Notes under the pieces: generated by a model
The model's database searches: none
Told to the model about the DNA's origin: nothing
The model's input: the letters and a program-made list of their open reading frames with translations, nothing else
Origin: an uncultured Rhizobiaceae bacterium
GTDB taxonomy: Bacteria > Pseudomonadota > Alphaproteobacteria > Rhizobiales > Rhizobiaceae
Length of the DNA: 64,000 nt
Reading direction: 5' to 3'
Assembly (NCBI GenBank): GCA_958296345.1
Contig: CATQIJ010000003.1
Coordinates: 1 to 64,000, forward strand
Shown here: in pieces, positions 31,612-40,680 of the stretch
Numbering within the stretch: the stretch's first letter is position 1
How the letters are laid out: each line of letters starts with the position of its first letter
Translations under genes and position numbers: made by a program

Positions 31612-32295
31612 ATGAGTAAGTATGATTCGGATGTGTATTTGAAAGAAATAAGTTTATTAAGTCTGGATAAATATAGCGAGATTTATAGCGCTCATTCAAA
31701 TGATGATGTCGTCGTTCTTAAGTCTATTTTAAAGGACAGGTTGCCAGATGAATTTTTGCATCAAATAGCATGTAATATGATCGAGGAATTTGGCTGCCTT
31801 TCCGCTGTTGTTTCTCAATCCATGTCCAGTTTAATTAAGGTCGGCGGGCTTACACTTAAAGCCATTGAAGGAATCTTAGCAACAAAAGAAGCAATGATAC
31901 TTATTGCTGAAAAACGGATTTTTAATAAGCCGGCATTGAATAATTGGGAAACAATCAGACAGTATTGTCGTAGTACTCTTGCACATCAAGGCAAGCAAAG
32001 TGTTTTATGTATTTTTCTCGATGAGGAATATCATCCAATAAGATCTGAATATTTACAAAAAGGGACCGTGTCTAACGTTTACGTCTATCCACGTGAAATT
32101 ATAACTCGCTCGCTGGAACTTGATGCTGCTGCACTAATTATAGCAAAAAGTATGCCGAGTGGCAGGCTTTCACCAAAACCAAATGAGATTGAGTTTATTA
32201 AATACCTCTCAAAGATCACCAAGCCTTTTGATGTATGCTTGCTTGATTTTATTCTTGTTGGAGCAACTGGAGAAAGAAGTTGTATTCCTAGTTGA
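31612..32295 (+). CDS. RadC-like JAB/MPN-domain protein lacking the metal site
   Basis: A 227-residue RadC-family protein: N-terminal helix-hairpin-helix-like part (FGCLSAVVSQSMSSLIKVGG) and C-terminal JAB domain (SVLCIFLDEEYHPIRSEYLQ, YPREIITRSLELDAAALIIA). The JAMM zinc motif, normally HNHPSG...D, reads KSMPSGRLSPKPNE here: both histidines and the Asp are replaced. The fold should persist but metalloprotease-like chemistry should not. RadC's role in repair is itself uncertain. Alone between two intergenic gaps, with RBS CAGGTGAGTA. Confidence 0.85.
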   Translation: MSKYDSDVYLKEISLLSLDKYSEIYSAHSNDDVVVLKSILKDRLPDEFLHQIACNMIEEFGCLSAVVSQSMSSLIKVGGLTLKAIEGILATKEAMILIAEKRIFNKPALNNWETIRQYCRSTLAHQGKQSVLCIFLDEEYHPIRSEYLQKGTVSNVYVYPREIITRSLELDAAALIIAKSMPSGRLSPKPNEIEFIKYLSKITKPFDVCLLDFILVGATGERSCIPS

Positions 32296-32401
32296 TTGTA
32301 GATGGCATCCGCCATCATTCTGTCGCAACAAGAACAGTTCCAATCATTAAAATCGTTTGATAGTCTTGTTTAATTAAAACCGTTAAATAGAGCGATTTGT
32401 C

Positions 32402-34960
32402 ATGGCTAAATTTCCTGAAAAAGCAAAAGTTGTAATTGTTGGGCAAGGGGGCATTGTTGGTGCATCTGTGGCGCACCATCTGATTGAGCGCGGCTGGGAT
32501 GATATTGTTGGACTTGATATGTCAGCGATTCCGACAGACGTTGGCTCTACTTCTCATGCCTCTGACTTTTGTTATGCGACGGCGCATGACCAACTGACCT
32601 GTGCGACAACAATGTATTCAATCGATTTTTTTGAAAAGCGTGGTAATTACGCGAAAGTTGGTGGTCTTGAAGTTGCGCGCGTTGGTGATGATGATCGCAT
32701 GGCGGAACTTAAACGCAAAGTTGCTTCTGGCAAAGCTTTTGGCACAAACGCGTATATGGTTTCAGCCAAGGAAGCGAAAGAGAAATTTCCACTTCTTGAA
32801 GAAGATGTGATCCAAGGTGCGCTTTGGGACCCTGATGCTGGCCTTGTTATTCCGCGTTCGCAAACCGTTGCTGGGGATTTGGTTCAAGAGGCAGAAGCTA
32901 CTGGCAAGCTTACGACCTTTGCAAATACGGAAGTAACTGACCTTGTTATTGAAGATGGGCGTATCAAGGGTGTGGTTACACCTAAGGGCAAGATCATGGC
33001 CGATTACGTAGTCGTTTGTGCAGGTCTTTGGGGACGTACAGTTGCTAAGATGGCAGGTGAAGACTTACCGGTGATGCCAGTTGACCACCCATTGCTTTGG
33101 TTTGGCCCATACAATGAGTTTGATGGAACAGGTGAAGAGATTGGTTATCCACTTTTACGTGACCAGGGTAACTCCGCTTATATGCGTGATACGGGGGATG
33201 CTACGACTGCCGAAGGTGGCATGATCGAGTGGGGTTATTATGAGGAAAAAGACCCTCGCATGTGTCATCCACGCGACCTTCAAACCAAGGAAGAAGCACG
33301 TCTTTCTCCTTCGCAACGTGATCTTGAAATGGATCAAATTATAGAGCCATTGGAACGCGCAATGGAACTTACTCCAATTTTGGGTGAGCTTGGGTTCGAT
33401 GAACGTCGTTCGTTTAATGGCTTGTTACAAGTAACGGCCGACGGTGGTCCTTCGATTGGTGAATCGCAAAATGTGCGCGGACTTTGGTATGCGGTTTCTG
33501 TTTGGGTTAAAGACGGCCCTGGTACGGGAAAATATATTGCTGACTGGATGACAGACGGTAGAACCGAGCTTGATCATTCATCGATTGATGTCGCGCGGTA
33601 TTATCCGTTCCAGCAAGAAGAAGAATACATTGAAGAGCGTTGCTATGAAACGGCGTTTAAGATTTATAATCCAGCAGTGCACAATCGTGAGCCATATTCA
33701 GCTTCACGTCACATGCGCCGTTCTCCTTTTTATGAGCGTGAGGTTGAGCTTGGTGGCCACTTCATGGAGGCTGCTGGTTGGGAACGTGCGCATGGCTATG
33801 CCGCAAACGAACATCTGATAGAAAAATATGGTGACCGTGTTCCAGTTCGTGAAAATGAGTGGGACAACCGCCACTTCTGGCGCGTATCAAATGCTGAGCA
33901 TCTTGAACTCACTGAAAACGTGGGCATGGTGAACCTATCACACTTTGCTATTTATGATGTTGTTGGACCTGATCATGAAGCGATGATGGAATATTTATGC
34001 GTTGCAAAAGTTGGGGGTACAATTCCTGTTGGTAAAGGTGTCTATACACACTTCTTAGATGAAGAAGGGGGTGTTCGTGCTGACTTGACGCTTATTCGTA
34101 TGGAAGATCGCTACCGCGTGATTGATGGTGGTGATACGGGTAACCGCGATTTCGTTTATATGAAGCGTATGGCGCAAGACAAAGGCTTTGATGTCACTGT
34201 TGAAGATCGCACAACTGACTTTTCCTGTATTGGTCTTTGGGGGCCAAATGCCCGTGTAAACTTGCAAGCGGTTGCTGATGAGCCTGATGAATTAACAGAT
34301 GAAAATTTCCCGTTTGCTGCAATTAAAACGTTCACTGTAAAGGGTGTTAAGGTTACAGCATTCCGTATTTCATATGTCGGTGAGCAGGGCTGGGAACTTC
34401 ATTGTAACTACGAAGATGGTTTGGCACTTTGGGATGCGCTTTATGGTCAGGGCGTCACGCCAATTGGGGTTGAGACTTATGCTAATAGCCGTCGTCTTGA
34501 AAAATCATTACGCTTACAAAACGCAGACCTGCTAACCAATTATAATTTGATGGAAGCAGATTTGGCGCGCCCTAAAGTTAAAGAAGCTGATTTCCACGGT
34601 AAGACAGCATATGTTGCCCAACGTGAGCGTGAACATCAACCAGCTATGCTTTGTACTTTGGTGATGACTGACAATGTCGATAGTCAGGGAGTTGCGCGTT
34701 ATCCAGTCGGTAATCTGGCGATTATGGATAAAGCAGGCGAGTTTTTAGTTGATAGCCTTGGGCGACGCTCTTTTGTAACGAGTGTTTCTTATGGCCCGAC
34801 GATTGGTAAGAATATCTGTTACGCTTATTTGCCGTACGAACTTGCAGAAAAGGGCAATGAGTTTGTTGTTGAATATATGGGCGAGACTTTCCCTGCAGAA
34901 GTTGCGGGAGTTGGTTATGAGCCACTATATGATCCTGAGAATTTAAAGCCAAGAACCTAA
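32402..34960 (+). CDS. FAD-dependent dimethylglycine/sarcosine dehydrogenase-like protein fused to GcvT
   Basis: An 852-residue fusion. The N-terminal DAO-type FAD domain has VVIVGQGGIVGASVAHHL and GSTSHASDF, where the His corresponds to the covalently flavinylated residue of DMGDH/SARDH. The C-terminal half (about 440-850) is an aminomethyltransferase domain (VGMVNLSHFAIYDVVGPD, TAFRISYVGEQGWELHC). Such enzymes oxidise an N-methyl group and pass the C1 unit to tetrahydrofolate as methylene-THF. Likely substrates are dimethylglycine or sarcosine; sarcosine would come from the creatinase encoded about 1.9 kb downstream. A terminator follows. Confidence 0.85.
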   Translation: MAKFPEKAKVVIVGQGGIVGASVAHHLIERGWDDIVGLDMSAIPTDVGSTSHASDFCYATAHDQLTCATTMYSIDFFEKRGNYAKVGGLEVARVGDDDRMAELKRKVASGKAFGTNAYMVSAKEAKEKFPLLEEDVIQGALWDPDAGLVIPRSQTVAGDLVQEAEATGKLTTFANTEVTDLVIEDGRIKGVVTPKGKIMADYVVVCAGLWGRTVAKMAGEDLPVMPVDHPLLWFGPYNEFDGTGEEIGYPLLRDQGNSAYMRDTGDATTAEGGMIEWGYYEEKDPRMCHPRDLQTKEEARLSPSQRDLEMDQIIEPLERAMELTPILGELGFDERRSFNGLLQVTADGGPSIGESQNVRGLWYAVSVWVKDGPGTGKYIADWMTDGRTELDHSSIDVARYYPFQQEEEYIEERCYETAFKIYNPAVHNREPYSASRHMRRSPFYEREVELGGHFMEAAGWERAHGYAANEHLIEKYGDRVPVRENEWDNRHFWRVSNAEHLELTENVGMVNLSHFAIYDVVGPDHEAMMEYLCVAKVGGTIPVGKGVYTHFLDEEGGVRADLTLIRMEDRYRVIDGGDTGNRDFVYMKRMAQDKGFDVTVEDRTTDFSCIGLWGPNARVNLQAVADEPDELTDENFPFAAIKTFTVKGVKVTAFRISYVGEQGWELHCNYEDGLALWDALYGQGVTPIGVETYANSRRLEKSLRLQNADLLTNYNLMEADLARPKVKEADFHGKTAYVAQREREHQPAMLCTLVMTDNVDSQGVARYPVGNLAIMDKAGEFLVDSLGRRSFVTSVSYGPTIGKNICYAYLPYELAEKGNEFVVEYMGETFPAEVAGVGYEPLYDPENLKPRT

Positions 34961-34996
34961 CTACGTAGTCCTGCTAAGTAGATAAAACTTATTATT

Positions 34997-35030
34997 AAAG
35001 CCCACCTTCGAAAGGACTGTGGGCTTTTTT
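34997..35030 (+). terminator. rho-independent terminator after the FAD/GcvT fusion gene
   Basis: AAAGCCCAC (34997-35005) pairs perfectly with GTGGGCTTT (35019-35027), with a 13-nt loop and a following T run. Confidence 0.85.
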
Positions 35031-35252
35031 GTTAATTTTTCTAACACACTGTAACAATTGTAATATTCTGTGTTTTGAACGACACATTTGTGACTTCTTT
35101 AGGTGGCTAATCGCGGATAAGAAATACTTATCTTAAGTTTAAAGGAACTCTCTACATAATTTGTGCTGAACAATTTATTGCCGCTGATGTGAGCGATGAA
35201 GCGAAACTTTTTGTGTCGCCATAGCACCTTTGTAAAATCTAAGGAAAAAATT

Positions 35253-35738
35253 TTGAAAATATTTATTAAATGCGCGCAGCGTTCGCTGTTTGCTCTAAGT
35301 GTTGCGTTTGGCCTTTTCGTAACTACATCACTAACAAATGTTACGACTGCTGAGGCTGGTACTTATAGCATAGCAAAGCGTTATATGGGACTTCACGAAA
35401 ATAAACACACTGGTAAATTAAAGAAGTATATGGGGGTTAACCCTCGCAGAACGCCATGGTGCGGTGCTTTTGTTGCAACTGTCTCAAAGCGTGCGGGTAA
35501 AAAAGTACCTGGCGGGCACTTGAGAGCTGCAAGTTGGAAGCGTGTGGGGAAAGGTGTTTCTTTAAAAAATGCTCGTAAAGGTGATCTTGTTATTATTCGT
35601 ACAAAACGTGGACATCATGTTGGCTTTTATGCAGGTCGAAAAAATGGTCGTGTGCAGGTTTTAGGCGGCAATCAATCTAATATGGTTAAAGTCTCTAATT
35701 ACCGTGCAGGTAGCGTTCAATCGGTTCGCCGCTATTAA
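35253..35738 (+). CDS. secreted CHAP/NlpC-like (TIGR02594-type) cell-wall hydrolase
   Basis: I favour TTG 35253, preceded by AAGGA at a good distance; it gives 161 residues beginning with a signal peptide (SLFALSVAFGLFVTTS, cleavage near AEAG). The ATG at 35196 is possible but adds a charged leader. The mature part resembles TIGR02594/CHAP amidase-peptidases: RTPWCGAFVATVSKRAG with the catalytic Cys, and RGHHVGFYAGRKNG with the catalytic His. It would cleave peptidoglycan cross-links in the periplasm. No immunity partner is seen. Confidence 0.7.
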   Translation: MKIFIKCAQRSLFALSVAFGLFVTTSLTNVTTAEAGTYSIAKRYMGLHENKHTGKLKKYMGVNPRRTPWCGAFVATVSKRAGKKVPGGHLRAASWKRVGKGVSLKNARKGDLVIIRTKRGHHVGFYAGRKNGRVQVLGGNQSNMVKVSNYRAGSVQSVRRY

Positions 35739-35808
35739 GACGTGTGTTTGTTAACTTTACAAAGTAAGGTTGCTTGTAGAGGCCTACTATCGGCATTATG
35801 TTTGACTA

Positions 35809-36651
35809 ATGAGCAGATTAGATAAGATTCGCAAAGCTTTTTACAGAACTGGAGTGATAATCTCTTTGACTGCTGCGACACTTTGGGGAAGTAATGTTGC
35901 GTACTCTCAAGATTTAATCGCTCCTGAGCAAGCTTCAAAAGTTGTAGTGTCTTTACAGGCGGCGCAATGGCAAGAGCTTGAGGGTGGTTTGCAGGTTATA
36001 CGTGCGGTGACTGAGGGCGGGGTTGTTATGTCAGCCTTTAAGATATCACCTGATAACTTTACATTCTCTATTTCTTTGCAAAATGATGTTTCTGGAAGCC
36101 GTGTTAAACAAATTGGCGAAGAAGAGGGGGCTGTCGTCGCGACGAATGCTGGGTTTTTTGCTTCAACGGACAAAAGCATTTTGTATTCTGTTGGCTATTT
36201 GAGACTTAATGGAAAAGTGTATTCTAAAGGCTGGCCATCTTCTGGCGGAGTTGTATCTTTTAAGCCTGAAGGTTTAGAACTTACGCCAACACACAAAGGT
36301 CTTCCTGCTGGTGAGTTTGATGTTATCCAGAGCAAACCTATGCTTATTGAACCAGGCGGTAAATGGGCAATGGGTAGTAATACTGGTTTAGCAAAGCCAC
36401 GTACTATTTTATGTAGGCTTTCAAATGGGGATATTATTCTTTCTACAATTTCTCGTTTTGGACTAACTTTATTTGAAGCAGGCTGGTTAATGCGTTCACA
36501 AGCAAATGGTGGTTTTTTTGGATGCGATGCTGCGCTTGCGTTTGATGGTGGGCGGTCTACACAGATGTGGTATTCGGGCGATGAAAAATACTCATCTAGT
36601 GGTCTTTCTCCCGTCCATAACTTCTTTGTTGTTAGGCAAAAAGAAGACTAA
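35809..36651 (+). CDS. exported phosphodiester glycosidase (NAGPA/DUF2233) domain protein
   Basis: A 280-residue protein with an N-terminal signal peptide (VIISLTAATLWGSNVAYSQ). The body matches the NAGPA/DUF2233 family: VVATNAGFFASTDKSILYSVG, then RTILCRLSNGDIIL and CDAALAFDGGRSTQMWY. Family members hydrolyse sugar-phosphodiesters in the envelope or wall. It follows the cell-wall hydrolase in the same direction, 70 nt on, so both may act on envelope glycans. Confidence 0.8.
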   Translation: MSRLDKIRKAFYRTGVIISLTAATLWGSNVAYSQDLIAPEQASKVVVSLQAAQWQELEGGLQVIRAVTEGGVVMSAFKISPDNFTFSISLQNDVSGSRVKQIGEEEGAVVATNAGFFASTDKSILYSVGYLRLNGKVYSKGWPSSGGVVSFKPEGLELTPTHKGLPAGEFDVIQSKPMLIEPGGKWAMGSNTGLAKPRTILCRLSNGDIILSTISRFGLTLFEAGWLMRSQANGGFFGCDAALAFDGGRSTQMWYSGDEKYSSSGLSPVHNFFVVRQKED

Positions 36652-36759
36652 TTTTCTTCGTGACATTCATAATAAAATAAGCAATATGGATATTGAAGCA
36701 TGATGGCGTCGTGTTTCTTCAATACTGGATGGCTAATGCTATCTTTTTAGTCCTGAACG

Positions 36760-36781
36760 CCCGGATATCTTTTATTCCGGG
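36760..36781. promoter_or_regulatory. inverted repeat upstream of creatinase
   Basis: CCCGGA (36760-36765) and TCCGGG (36776-36781), separated by 10 nt, about 40 bp before the creatinase ATG. It may be an operator, perhaps for the nearby GlxA/GbdR-type regulator, or a weak leader hairpin. Confidence 0.35.
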
Positions 36782-36819
36782 TTTGACTTAAATCTCGGAA
36801 ACCAAACCGGAGATATGTC

Positions 36820-38022
36820 ATGCAGAGACCTGATTTCTTTACTCTACATAATGGTGAAAAAGCCAAACTTCCATTTTCTAATGGTGAATATGAAAACCGA
36901 TTAAGCGCCTTACGCAAAACTATGGCTACGCAAGATGTTGAAGCTGTTATTTTTACGTCTATGCACAATATAGCTTATTATTCAGGTTTCCTTTACTGCG
37001 CATTTGGGCGTCCATATGCTTGTGTTGTTACGCAAGATAAAAGTGTTACAATTTCAGCTAATATTGACCTTGGCCAACCTTGGCGTAGATCATTTGATGA
37101 AAATGTAATCTACACAGATTGGCGTCGTGACAATTACATTCGTGCAGTACAATCGATTGTTGGTAATGCTAAACGTATTGGTGTCGAATTTGATCATCTA
37201 AACTTAGAGATGCATGGGAAGTTTAAAGCAGCATTTGATGGCGCTTCTATTGTTGATGTTGCTCCTGCTGTAATGACGCTTCGCATGGTGAAGTCTGCAG
37301 AAGAGATTGTGCTCATTAAAGAAGGTGCTCGTATTGCGGATCATGGCGGTGAAGCTATTCGTTCTGCGATTAAAGAAGGTGCACGTGAAATTGATGTAGC
37401 AATGGCTGGCCGCGATGCGATGGAGCTAGAAATTTCACGTTCACATCCTGATAGTGAAGTCAGAGATAGTTGGGTTTGGTTTCAGTCTGGTATTAATACA
37501 GATGGCGCTCATAACCCCGTTACAACGCGCAAGCTAGAGCAGGGTGATATTTTATCACTTAATACGTTCCCGATGATTTCAGCTTATTACACTGCGCTTG
37601 AACGTACATTGTTCCTTGGCGAGCCTGATGCGCGTAGCCTTCAAGTTTGGCAAGCTAATGTTGAAGCACATGAACTTGGCTTGAGTTTAATTAAGCCGGG
37701 TAGTAAATGTTCTGAAATTGTTGCTGAGATTAATGATTTATTTGCTTCACATGATCTTCTTCAATGCCGCACTTTTGGTTATGGTCATTCATTTGGTGTT
37801 TTATCGCATTATTACGGTCGTGAAGCAGGACTAGAACTGCGCGAAGACATTGATACGGTGCTTGAGCCTGGCATGGTTGTATCTATCGAGCCAATGCTGA
37901 CAATTCCAGAAGGCCAAGCAGGCGCTGGTGGCTATCGTGAACATGATATTCTTGTTGTTGGTGAAGACAGCGCTGAAAATATTACCAAGTTCCCATATGG
38001 GCCTGAACATAATATTTGCTAA
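36820..38022 (+). CDS. creatinase (creatine amidinohydrolase)
   Basis: Hydrolyses creatine to sarcosine and urea. The 400-residue sequence follows Pseudomonas creatinase (about 403 aa) end to end: FTSMHNIAYYSGFLYCAFGR, SANIDLGQPWRR, WFQSGINTDGAHNPVTTRK, ALERTLFLGEPDA, FGYGHSFGVLSHYYGREAG and ENITKFPYGPEHNI. It has the M24 pita-bread fold; the catalytic His sits in FGYGHSFG. RBS GGAG lies 8 nt before ATG. It is upstream of and convergent with a GbdR-like regulator. Sarcosine made here could feed the FAD/GcvT fusion at 32402. Confidence 0.95.
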   Translation: MQRPDFFTLHNGEKAKLPFSNGEYENRLSALRKTMATQDVEAVIFTSMHNIAYYSGFLYCAFGRPYACVVTQDKSVTISANIDLGQPWRRSFDENVIYTDWRRDNYIRAVQSIVGNAKRIGVEFDHLNLEMHGKFKAAFDGASIVDVAPAVMTLRMVKSAEEIVLIKEGARIADHGGEAIRSAIKEGAREIDVAMAGRDAMELEISRSHPDSEVRDSWVWFQSGINTDGAHNPVTTRKLEQGDILSLNTFPMISAYYTALERTLFLGEPDARSLQVWQANVEAHELGLSLIKPGSKCSEIVAEINDLFASHDLLQCRTFGYGHSFGVLSHYYGREAGLELREDIDTVLEPGMVVSIEPMLTIPEGQAGAGGYREHDILVVGEDSAENITKFPYGPEHNIC

Positions 38023-38032
38023 ATATGATAAA

Positions 38033-38060
38033 GTGTCTGGCAATAATTATTGTCAGACAC
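38033..38060. terminator. palindrome between creatinase and the GlxA-type regulator
   Basis: GTGTCTGGCAATAA (38033-38046) is followed directly by TTATTGTCAGACAC (38047-38060), a 14-bp inverted repeat with one G-T pair. It sits in the 30-bp gap between convergent genes and overlaps the regulator's stop codon. It could end transcription from both sides. Confidence 0.55.
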
Positions 38061-39060
38061 GCTCTTGCAACGGTGATTTTCCGTACATTTCACGGTAGCA
38101 TTTTGAAAAGTGCGAAGCTGAGACAAAACCACAGGCGATGGCTACATCAACAACAGCCATTGTTGATTGCATGAGCAAGTGTCGTGCTCGGTCTAATCTT
38201 ATTTCTAGATAATACCTGGCGGGTGAACGACCCATATGTTGCTGGAATAGTCTTTCAATTTGGCGCCGTGAGAGGCCAACATAGTCAGCAATTTCTACAA
38301 GTTGTAATGGCTCTGCAATGTTGGCTTCCATAAACTCAATAATCGACAACACTTTAGCATTTTGAACGCCTAGACGCGCACGTAAAGGCAGGCGCTGTCG
38401 GTCGTTTGGATTACGAACACGGTCAGTAAGTGCTTGCTCACATACTCGGTTGACCAAATCTTCCCCTAGATCTTTTTCAATCATTGAAAGCATCATGTCC
38501 AATGCGGCTGTACCGCCGGCACATGTCCAAGTATTTCCATCCATTTCATAAAGATCCGCATAAACATCAACATCAGGGAAATTTTCTGCAAACCCTGGTA
38601 GGTTTTCCCAATGGATCGCACAGCGTTTGCCTTTTAGAAGGCCTGCTGCTGCAAGTAAAAATGCGGCAGTGCATAGGCCGCCAATTGTAACGCCGCTATT
38701 CTTGTTTTCTCGAATGTAGGCAAACAAAGATTTATCTGCTGCATTTTCTACATTCATTCCTGAACATAAAAATGTATTAGATGGCCTGCGTGAGGTAGCT
38801 AAAGACTCTCGTTCTTGTTTTAGGCTAGTTTGAACCGCGACTTCAATACCATTGGATGCAATAACGGCCTCACCATCCATAGATGCAATTCGCCATGTAT
38901 AATAATCTTCGCCTAACATGCGATTAGCAATACGCAGTGGTTCAACAGCAGTTGCGAAGGCAATCATTGAGAAATCTGGAACTAGAAAAAAGACAATTGA
39001 GCGACTATCCACGTTAGCAGCTTTTTCAATTACTTTGTTTGGGGTAGTTAGGTTTTCCAT
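38053..39060 (-). CDS. GlxA-family (GbdR-like) AraC transcriptional regulator
   Basis: A 335-residue regulator with an N-terminal class I glutamine-amidotransferase-like domain (IVFFLVPDFSMIAFATAVEPL, GVTIGGLCTAAFLLAAAGLL) and a C-terminal AraC double helix-turn-helix (LQLVEIADYVGLSRRQIERL, VDVAIACGFVSASHFSKCYR). This is the architecture of GbdR, SouR and CdhR, which sense glycine betaine/dimethylglycine, sarcosine or carnitine and activate their catabolic genes. Convergent with creatinase, it most likely controls methyl-amine genes here. The ligand is unproven. Confidence 0.85.
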   Translation of the reverse strand: MENLTTPNKVIEKAANVDSRSIVFFLVPDFSMIAFATAVEPLRIANRMLGEDYYTWRIASMDGEAVIASNGIEVAVQTSLKQERESLATSRRPSNTFLCSGMNVENAADKSLFAYIRENKNSGVTIGGLCTAAFLLAAAGLLKGKRCAIHWENLPGFAENFPDVDVYADLYEMDGNTWTCAGGTAALDMMLSMIEKDLGEDLVNRVCEQALTDRVRNPNDRQRLPLRARLGVQNAKVLSIIEFMEANIAEPLQLVEIADYVGLSRRQIERLFQQHMGRSPARYYLEIRLDRARHLLMQSTMAVVDVAIACGFVSASHFSKCYREMYGKSPLQERV

Positions 39061-39181
39061 TTATTCAAAATCAATAAAAATATCGTACAAGCGACATTGG
39101 CAGAAATTTTTATGATTGCAATCATAAAATTGAATTCCATAAATATTTTCTCAAAAAGGTGATTAATAAATGTTTTTAAAG

Positions 39182-39898
39182 TTATATGGAGGCCAATTCA
39201 CCAATTTCGGTAACGACATAGTCCCACTTTTCTGATGGCTCAAGGTCAATTGTCTGTCTTGCGCCATGTTCTTCTGGTCTTGCAATGAATGCTGTTTGCA
39301 ACCCGCATTCTTTTGCTGCAACTAAATCCGAGTTATGTGCGGCAACCATTACGACTTCGTTTGGTTGTAATCCTAGCGCTGCTACTGATTTATGATAAGC
39401 ATTTGGATGAGGTTTGTAATTTTGGGCTATTTCTGCACCAACAATGCAATCCCAAGGTAAGCCTCCAAATTTTGCTAACCTTGTCATCAAAGCTATCGAG
39501 CCATTAGAGCAGGGGGCTATAATGGCTTTTTGTTTTACCGCATTTAACCCTTCAACACAGCCTGGCCAAGGTGGGAGTTGTTCCCAAGCACGATTTAAAT
39601 CTTGTTTTTCTTCTTCACTAAACGTCTCTGTTAAATCTAATTGCGATAAGAGTTGATCTAAGTTTTCTCTGTGTAGGATATCAAGTGGGAAGTATCCGCG
39701 ATTACCAGAACGTATTTTATCCATAGCTGGTTGATATTTTGCACGCCAAGCATCTGCGAATGAATGTGGGTTCTCATCTAAGTTTTTTTCATCGAAGAAT
39801 TTTTGGGAAACATTAGCAACACCATTTCGCCAATCAACAATTGTTCCAAAAACATCAAATATGAAAGCTTTGGGGTAGCCGTAAGTTATACTCATCAT
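39182..39898 (-). CDS. haloacid dehalogenase type II (HAD family)
   Basis: A 238-residue HAD hydrolase of the L-2-haloacid dehalogenase type. The nucleophile Asp is in AFIFDVFGTIVDWRNG, motif II in IIAPCSNGSIALM, the Lys in AQNYKPHPNAYH, and motif IV in VMVAAHNSDLVAAKECGL. It hydrolyses C-halogen or C-O-P bonds; marine bacteria often carry such genes. Monocistronic. Confidence 0.85.
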   Translation of the reverse strand: MMSITYGYPKAFIFDVFGTIVDWRNGVANVSQKFFDEKNLDENPHSFADAWRAKYQPAMDKIRSGNRGYFPLDILHRENLDQLLSQLDLTETFSEEEKQDLNRAWEQLPPWPGCVEGLNAVKQKAIIAPCSNGSIALMTRLAKFGGLPWDCIVGAEIAQNYKPHPNAYHKSVAALGLQPNEVVMVAAHNSDLVAAKECGLQTAFIARPEEHGARQTIDLEPSEKWDYVVTEIGELASI

Positions 39899-39994
39899 AT
39901 GCTCACATTCTTTAGTGATAATTTAACAGCTTTTCTTGAGTGAAACTAAGATTCAAGATAGCCATGCAGTAACAGATTTTATGGAAATAATATT

Positions 39995-40663
39995 ATGGCT
40001 ATACCGCAACCTTCACAACAAGATATTCAATCTTTAATGCTTCTACTAAAAACTGGCAAATATGACGAGCTAGAAGAAAAGTCACGCCACTTTACAAAAA
40101 GGTTTCCTAAAGTATTGGGTTTCTACGACCTTTTAAGCAAGGCTCAGATCGGTCAAAAAGACTTGCCTGGTACGATAAGAACTTTGAAGAAGGCGCTTAA
40201 GGTAAAGCCTGAATATGCTGATGGAGAGTATAATCTTGCTGTTGCTTATATGAGTTTAGGTAAGATTAAAGAAGCCATCCCTCATCTTGAAAACGTCGTT
40301 AAACAAAAACCAGAACATTTCCAAGCTTATAATAACCTTGGAGCTTGTTGTATTCAGCAAGAAGAACTTGATAAGGGGCTTAGTTTTTACAGACGGTCTC
40401 TTGAAATCAAACCTGATTTTGTTCCGACTTTAATGTCTCTTGGTGCTAAAATCCGCGACCATGGAATGGCCGAAGAATCTGAGCAGAATTTGCAAGAAGT
40501 AACAAAGCTCGAACCAAAGTTTGCTATTGGGCATTATAGTCTTGGTCTGACAAAATTAGTTCTTGAAAAAACGGATGAGGCGAAGGTTTGTTTTGAAAAA
40601 GCTTTAGAGCTACAGCCGAACATTATACAAGCGAAAGCAGCACTGGATAAACTAAAAACATGA
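39995..40663 (+). CDS. tetratricopeptide-repeat protein
   Basis: A 222-residue protein composed of about five TPR units (GTIRTLKKALKVKPEYADGE, EAIPHLENVVKQKPEHFQAY, KGLSFYRRSLEIKPDFVP, and so on). No signal peptide or catalytic domain. TPR proteins act as protein-binding scaffolds. It is divergent from the HAD gene and convergent with an FkbM methyltransferase gene. Partner unknown. Confidence 0.85.
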   Translation: MAIPQPSQQDIQSLMLLLKTGKYDELEEKSRHFTKRFPKVLGFYDLLSKAQIGQKDLPGTIRTLKKALKVKPEYADGEYNLAVAYMSLGKIKEAIPHLENVVKQKPEHFQAYNNLGACCIQQEELDKGLSFYRRSLEIKPDFVPTLMSLGAKIRDHGMAEESEQNLQEVTKLEPKFAIGHYSLGLTKLVLEKTDEAKVCFEKALELQPNIIQAKAALDKLKT

Positions 40664-40680
40664 TAATTTGAGTAAAGTAT

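Noticed and set aside
31612-32295. RadC as a sign of a mobile island
   Set aside because: RadC often sits on islands, but no integrase, direct repeats or phage genes surround it.
32296-32401. Riboswitch upstream of the FAD/GcvT fusion gene
   Set aside because: Only a simple GATGGC/GCCATC hairpin is present; no glycine or other riboswitch core was recognised.
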